From DATDOY01 sp035293045 (GTDB taxonomy: Bacteria; Actinomycetota; Acidimicrobiia; IMCC26256; JACPCJ01), in assembly GCA_035293045.1 (NCBI GenBank), contig DATDOY010000210.1:1-8100 (forward strand): 8,100 bases of DNA. Direction: 5' to 3'. The position numbers were made by a program, and so were the translations under genes. Position 1 is the first letter of the stretch; each line of letters opens with the position of its first letter. The notes below the pieces were generated by a model. The model was not told where the DNA came from. It searched no databases and saw nothing but the letters and a program-made list of their open reading frames with translations. Shown one piece after another: positions 5,895-8,100 of this stretch.

Positions 5895-6188
5895 ATGGAC
5901 GACCAGTTGGGTCCGACGCCCGGGTCGGGCGGGACCGAGGAGTCCACCGCGTGGATGCTGCAAGCCCGCTGCCGCGGCGCCAACCCCGGGGAGTTCTTCC
6001 CGTCGGACGGCGTGGGCGTCGATCAGGCCCGCCGGGTGTGCGCCGAGTGCCCCGTCCGCATGGAGTGTCTTGAGTACGCGCTCGAACACCGCATCGATCA
6101 CGGCGTGTGGGGTGGGTGCTCGGAACGCGAACGCCGTCGCATCCTGCGCCGCCGCCGCGGAGTCTCCGTCTCCGGCACCCGCGACTAG
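5895..6188 (+). CDS. WhiB-family Fe-S transcriptional regulator
   Basis: A 97-residue WhiB-like protein, a small actinobacterial transcription factor that binds a [4Fe-4S] cluster and usually works with the principal sigma factor. The four cluster ligands are present: Cys26 in ARCRGANPGEFFP, then Cys49, Cys52 and Cys58 in RVCAECPVRMECLEYAL (a C-x2-C-x5-C arrangement). The GVWGG turn is at 70-74, followed by the basic DNA-binding tail SERERRRILRRRRG (76-89). The sequence around CLEYAL and WGG.SERERRR resembles the WhiB2/WhmD branch (cell division and septation), but paralogue assignment needs phylogeny. An additional cysteine (Cys75) directly follows the GVWGG turn. The ATG at 5895 is preceded closely by GGGAGG (5887-5892). 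The stop codon lies inside a 7-bp tandem repeat. The gene diverges from the protease gene and converges on tatA. Confidence 0.93.
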   Translation: MDDQLGPTPGSGGTEESTAWMLQARCRGANPGEFFPSDGVGVDQARRVCAECPVRMECLEYALEHRIDHGVWGGCSERERRRILRRRRGVSVSGTRD

Positions 6189-6210
6189 CGACGAGCGACG
6201 AGCGACGAGC
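6181..6210. repeat. Heptanucleotide tandem repeat at the whiB stop codon
   Basis: The unit GCGACGA is present three times in tandem from 6188 to 6208. An imperfect first copy, GCGACTA (6181-6187), includes the first two bases of the whiB TAG stop, and a partial copy follows. Gain or loss of a unit after the stop would not change WhiB. A single change (T to G) at 6186 would remove the stop and read through. Confidence 0.75.
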
Positions 6211-6220
6211 CACCCCCAAC

Positions 6221-6271
6221 GCTGTTACTTGCAGTAACGCGCGCATGGCGCGAGTTACTGCAAGTAACAGC
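6221..6271. terminator. 51-nt near-perfect hairpin between convergent whiB and tatA
   Basis: GCTGTTACTTGCAGTAAC (6221-6238) is perfectly complementary to GTTACTGCAAGTAACAGC (6254-6271). After a single G/A mismatch the stem continues with CGCGC/GCGCG (6240-6244 with 6248-6252), closing on a 3-nt ATG loop. This gives 23 paired positions out of 24. It sits 32 bp past the whiB stop and 18 bp past the tatA stop, so a bidirectional terminator is the simplest reading. Neither side has a T tract, which is common among actinobacterial terminators. Each arm is itself nearly palindromic (GTTACT-TGC-AGTAAC), which could also make it a protein-binding site or a small mobile repeat. Confidence 0.6.
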
Positions 6272-6298
6272 TACTTCTCCGGGGGACAGCTACTTCTC
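6267..6298. repeat. 19-bp-period duplication covering the tatA stop codon
   Basis: ACAGCTACTTCTC occurs at 6267-6279 and 6286-6298. The right copy contains the last codons and the stop of tatA. The left copy overlaps the right arm of the hairpin and repeats the AAG-TAG end in antisense. It looks like a slippage-type tandem duplication of the gene's 3' end. Confidence 0.65.
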
Positions 6299-6457
6299 GT
6301 CGTCCTCGTCGGACTCGGTCGCGCCCTCGTCGACGCCCTTCTTGAACTCCTTCTGCGCCTTGCCGAGGGATCGGGCCAGCTTCGGAAGCCGGTTCGCGCC
6401 GAACAAGAGCAGCACGATCACCAGCACGACGATGAGTTCCATGGGGCCGAGGTTCAT
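6290..6457 (-). CDS. tatA: Sec-independent (twin-arginine) translocase subunit TatA
   Basis: The 55-residue product is a compact TatA, the pore- or patch-forming subunit of the twin-arginine pathway that exports folded proteins. It has one N-terminal membrane helix (MELIVVLVIVLLLFG, residues 6-20) and the family's FG hinge, followed by the amphipathic helix ANRLPKLARSLGKAQKEFKKG (21-41). The tail (GVDEGATESDEDDEK) is short and acidic. The conserved glutamate early in the membrane helix is Glu7. TatA proteins are often 60-100 residues, so this one has a short tail. I chose ATG at 6457. ATG at 6442 (Met6) is an alternative that would remove only five residues. A TAGGCT hexamer 8 nt before the first ATG suggests a near-leaderless start. 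tatC is not nearby. A transcript continuing from the oxidoreductase upstream (56-nt gap) is also possible. Confidence 0.88.
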   Translation of the reverse strand: MNLGPMELIVVLVIVLLLFGANRLPKLARSLGKAQKEFKKGVDEGATESDEDDEK

Positions 6458-6465
6458 CGCCGTCC

Positions 6466-6471
6466 AGCCTA
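6466..6471 (-). promoter_or_regulatory. Candidate -10 element for tatA
   Basis: On the minus strand TAGGCT fits TANNNT and ends 8 nt before the tatA ATG, so transcription would start only a couple of bases before translation. There is no clear Shine-Dalgarno sequence and no recognisable -35. Confidence 0.35.
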
Positions 6472-6513
6472 ACCCTCACCGAACGAGGCCCCGTCACCGG
6501 GTGCACAGAAGCC

Positions 6514-7503
6514 TCAGGCAGTCAGCACGCTGAGGGCGAGCGCCACGTCGTCGGGGTGGCTCACCGAGAACGGCAGCGGGCCCACGCACGCCACGAACTG
6601 GTCGACGCCGGCCTCGGCCCACGCCTGGATCTGCTCGATCACCTGGTCGGGCGTCCCCACGAGGTGGTCGGTGCGCCAGTCGTCGAGCGACACGGCGTCG
6701 AGCATCCCGCCCGGCGCCTCGGCCTGCATGCGGCGATAGCGGGCCGCGAGGTCGGCCTCGTCCTCGCCCACGAGGGTGTACAGGCCGACCGAGCGCCACA
6801 CGCTCGCCGGGTCTCGGCCCGCCGCTCCGCACGCCGCGTCGAGCACCCGCACCCGCTCGCGATACGTGGACGGCGACCACGCCCACACCGTGTTCCACCC
6901 GTCGGCGAGTTCGGCCACCATGCGGAGCAAGCGGTCGCCCTTGCCCCCAAGGAACACGCGGGGACGGGGTTGTTGCACCGGCGGAGGAAGGCACACGGCG
7001 TCGCGCACGGTGTGGTAGTCGCCCTCGACGGTGACGCGCCCACCGCCGAACATTCGCGTCACGATCGTCAGCGCCTCGCGCAGCCGCGCCAGTCGCTCGC
7101 CAGGGCCGGGCAGGGTCATGCCGATCGCCTCGTACTCCGGCTCGTACCACCCGGCGCCAAGCCCCACGTCGAGGCGGCCGGCGCAGACGCGGTCGAGGGT
7201 GGCGAGCGCCTTGGCGAGCACGCCGGCCGGACGCAGCGCCTCGCACAGCACCAGGGTCCCGAGGCGCACCCGGGTCGTGTCGCGCGCCAGCGCGGCGAGG
7301 GTCACCAGCGGCTCGTAGGAGCCGTAGACCCCCGGGCCGCCGCCGTACTTCTCGACGTCGAGAAACAGGTGGTCGGACACGTAGAGCGCGTCGACGCCCG
7401 CGGCCTCGGCGGCGCGCGCGGCGGTCACGATCGTCTCCCACCGCAGCGGGTTCTCACCCGGCACCGAGAAGTCGTAGTGGGGCAACGCCAGCGCGATCTC
7501 CAT
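6514..7503 (-). CDS. LLM-class (luciferase-like) oxidoreductase, probably F420-dependent
   Basis: A 329-residue single-domain TIM-barrel protein of the bacterial luciferase-like superfamily (PF00296). In actinobacteria these mostly use F420, or sometimes FMN, for hydride transfer. Seen in order are the first strand MEIALALPHYDF (1-12), AARAAEAAGVDALYVSDHLF (28-47) with the typical SDH motif, TTRVRLGTLVL (76-86), the A.LDRVCAGRLDVGLGAGWYEPEYEAIG block (101-128) characteristic of F420-dependent members, GERLARLREAL (135-145), PRVFLGGKGDRLLRMVAELADGWN (181-204) and LVGTPDQVIEQIQAWAEAGVD (281-301) near the C-terminus. The length is normal and no segment is missing. I chose ATG at 7503, at the conserved first strand. 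There is no ribosome-binding site at a usable distance, but a TAGGTT hexamer lies 9 nt upstream. The substrate cannot be told from sequence, and the neighbours do not suggest a pathway. Confidence 0.9.
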   Translation of the reverse strand: MEIALALPHYDFSVPGENPLRWETIVTAARAAEAAGVDALYVSDHLFLDVEKYGGGPGVYGSYEPLVTLAALARDTTRVRLGTLVLCEALRPAGVLAKALATLDRVCAGRLDVGLGAGWYEPEYEAIGMTLPGPGERLARLREALTIVTRMFGGGRVTVEGDYHTVRDAVCLPPPVQQPRPRVFLGGKGDRLLRMVAELADGWNTVWAWSPSTYRERVRVLDAACGAAGRDPASVWRSVGLYTLVGEDEADLAARYRRMQAEAPGGMLDAVSLDDWRTDHLVGTPDQVIEQIQAWAEAGVDQFVACVGPLPFSVSHPDDVALALSVLTA

Positions 7504-7512
7504 CGGTCGCCA

Positions 7513-7518
7513 AACCTA
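7513..7518 (-). promoter_or_regulatory. Candidate -10 element for the LLM oxidoreductase gene
   Basis: On the minus strand TAGGTT fits TANNNT and ends 9 nt before the ATG, predicting a leader of about 2-4 nt. An AAGGAG sequence lies upstream of this hexamer, too far from the ATG to serve as a ribosome-binding site. Confidence 0.35.
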
Positions 7519-7535
7519 TGCGTTCTCCTTGTGGG

Positions 7536-7568
7536 GCTCAGGCTCCTCGGCGAGCTGAGGCTCCTCGG
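7536..7568. repeat. Two near-identical 15-bp repeats, 18-bp period
   Basis: GCTCAGGCTCCTCGG (7536-7550) and GCTGAGGCTCCTCGG (7554-7568) differ at one base. They lie in the 105-bp gap between the divergent oxidoreductase and formimidoyltransferase genes, upstream of both candidate -10 elements. They could be tandem regulator sites or simple low-complexity sequence; nothing seen decides between these. Confidence 0.55.
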
Positions 7569-7596
7569 ACGGCTCGGGTCGGCCGCCGCGCGGTCG

Positions 7597-7602
7597 TACG
7601 CT
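7597..7602 (+). promoter_or_regulatory. Candidate -10 element for the formimidoyltransferase gene (leaderless)
   Basis: TACGCT fits TANNNT and is followed by exactly 6 nt and then GTG at 7609. This places the hexamer at -12 to -7 relative to the G of the start codon, the geometry of actinobacterial leaderless genes. No Shine-Dalgarno sequence precedes the GTG. Confidence 0.5.
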
Positions 7603-7608
7603 GCGGCG

Positions 7609-8100
7609 GTGGACCTCGCGGGCCTGATCGAATGCGTACCCAACGTGTCGGAGGGACGGGACGCCGGCGTCATCGGAGCCCTCGCGCACGCGTGCGGGCC
7701 CGACCTCCTCGACGTGCACACCGATCCCGATCACCACCGATCGGTCTTCACCCTCGCCGGAACGCCCGAGTCGGTCGAGGCGGCGATGCAGTCCCTCGCC
7801 GCCGCATGCGTGGCCCGGGTCGATCTCGCGGGTCACGACGGCGTGCACCCGCGCCTCGGCGCGCTCGACGTCGTGCCGTTCGTCGACCTCGACCCCAAGA
7901 CCGACGAACGCCTCGCCGTCGACGCCGCCCGCCGGTTCGCCGCCTGGCTGGGCGCCGAGCTCGAGGTGCCCGCATTTCTCTATGACGCCGCCGACCCGGG
8001 TGGCCGGAGCCTCCCCGCGGTTCGCCGCGGGGCGTTCAGCACCCATCACCCCGACCACGGCCCGCCCGCCCCGCACCCCTCGGCGGGCGCGAGCGCGGTC
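7609..8100 (+). CDS. Glutamate formimidoyltransferase (FTCD N-terminal-type), 3' partial
   Basis: The first 164 codons of a formiminotransferase, which moves a formimino group between formiminoglutamate and tetrahydrofolate in histidine breakdown and one-carbon metabolism. The frame is open at the right edge. Matches to the FTCD N-terminal subdomain (PF07837) are LIECVPNVSEGRD at residues 6-18, LLDVHTDPDHHRSVFTLAG (33-51) and GVHPRLGALDVVPFVDL (78-94). The last includes His80, at the place of the catalytic histidine of the mammalian enzyme (His82). Then come VPAFLYDAA (about 121-129), LPAVRRGAF, and PDHGPPAPHPSAGASAV at the window end, where the family usually continues with GAR. I chose GTG at 7609 because the family motif starts five codons later and a fitting -10 lies 6 nt upstream. 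Whether a cyclodeaminase domain is fused lies outside the window. Confidence 0.9.
   Translation, partial: MDLAGLIECVPNVSEGRDAGVIGALAHACGPDLLDVHTDPDHHRSVFTLAGTPESVEAAMQSLAAACVARVDLAGHDGVHPRLGALDVVPFVDLDPKTDERLAVDAARRFAAWLGAELEVPAFLYDAADPGGRSLPAVRRGAFSTHHPDHGPPAPHPSAGASAV

Noticed and set aside
4587..6073. Two long + strand frames antisense to the protease (4587-5711 and 4925-6073)
   Set aside because: The protease has an intact catalytic triad and PDZ domain. The antisense frames are biased in composition (one serine/threonine/proline-rich, the other arginine/glycine-rich) and have no recognisable domain.
6221..6298. Transposon insertion with target-site duplication around the hairpin
   Set aside because: The duplicated 13-mer copies both lie on the right side of the hairpin rather than flanking it, so the target-duplication pattern is not met.
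6485..6515. GAGGC/GCCTC inverted repeat after the oxidoreductase stop as a terminator
   Set aside because: The stem is only 5 bp with a 21-nt loop and no T tract, too weak to call.
7516..8076. 186-codon minus-strand frame with an acidic, EEP-rich C-terminus
   Set aside because: It is antisense to a clear formimidoyltransferase. The EEP repeats come from the two 15-bp repeats in the intergenic gap.

Overview
The window is about 8.1 kb of dense, GC-rich bacterial chromosome. It most likely comes from an actinobacterium (Actinomycetota). Signs for this are a WhiB-type Fe-S regulator, a luciferase-like (F420-type) oxidoreductase, a SenX3-like kinase fragment, a RegX3/PhoP-style 11-bp direct-repeat Pho box, and several starts placed just after a TANNNT -10 hexamer, as in leaderless actinobacterial genes. 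The gene mix would suit class Acidimicrobiia, but that is a guess. No stretch over 300 bases lacks a gene, and no rRNA, tRNA, CRISPR array, transposase or phage gene was seen.

Positions 1-3861 form a phosphate block. The left edge holds the phosphoacceptor (H-box) segment of a sensor histidine kinase on the + strand. It runs directly into what looks like the inverted N-terminus of a similar kinase (141-224, - strand), so the kinase locus is rearranged or the sequence is chimeric there. Next comes a + strand operon: a DUF47/PhoU-like accessory protein, a PiT phosphate permease and a 52-residue two-helix membrane protein. It converges, with only 4 bp between stop codons, on pstB (- strand), the ATPase of the high-affinity phosphate transporter. 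pstB diverges from phoU (+), and the 135-bp gap between them carries three 11-bp Pho-box units oriented towards pstB. Low-affinity uptake (PiT), high-affinity uptake (Pst) and the signalling parts (PhoU, kinase) are thus side by side. pstS, pstC, pstA and the response regulator are not in the window.

Positions 3862-5698 hold two - strand genes that probably form one transcript: a membrane-anchored HtrA/DegP-like serine protease with a PDZ domain and, 10 nt downstream, an acidic 122-residue protein I do not recognise. A 196-bp divergent region separates the protease from whiB (+, 5895-6188).

Positions 6189-6289, between the convergent whiB and tatA genes, contain an unusual cluster of small structures: a 7-bp tandem repeat, a 51-nt almost perfect hairpin, and a 19-bp duplication that copies the tatA stop codon region. 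tatA (55 codons, - strand) lies downstream of an LLM-class oxidoreductase gene (- strand). That gene diverges from the 5' part of a glutamate formimidoyltransferase gene (histidine/folate one-carbon metabolism), which runs off the right edge.
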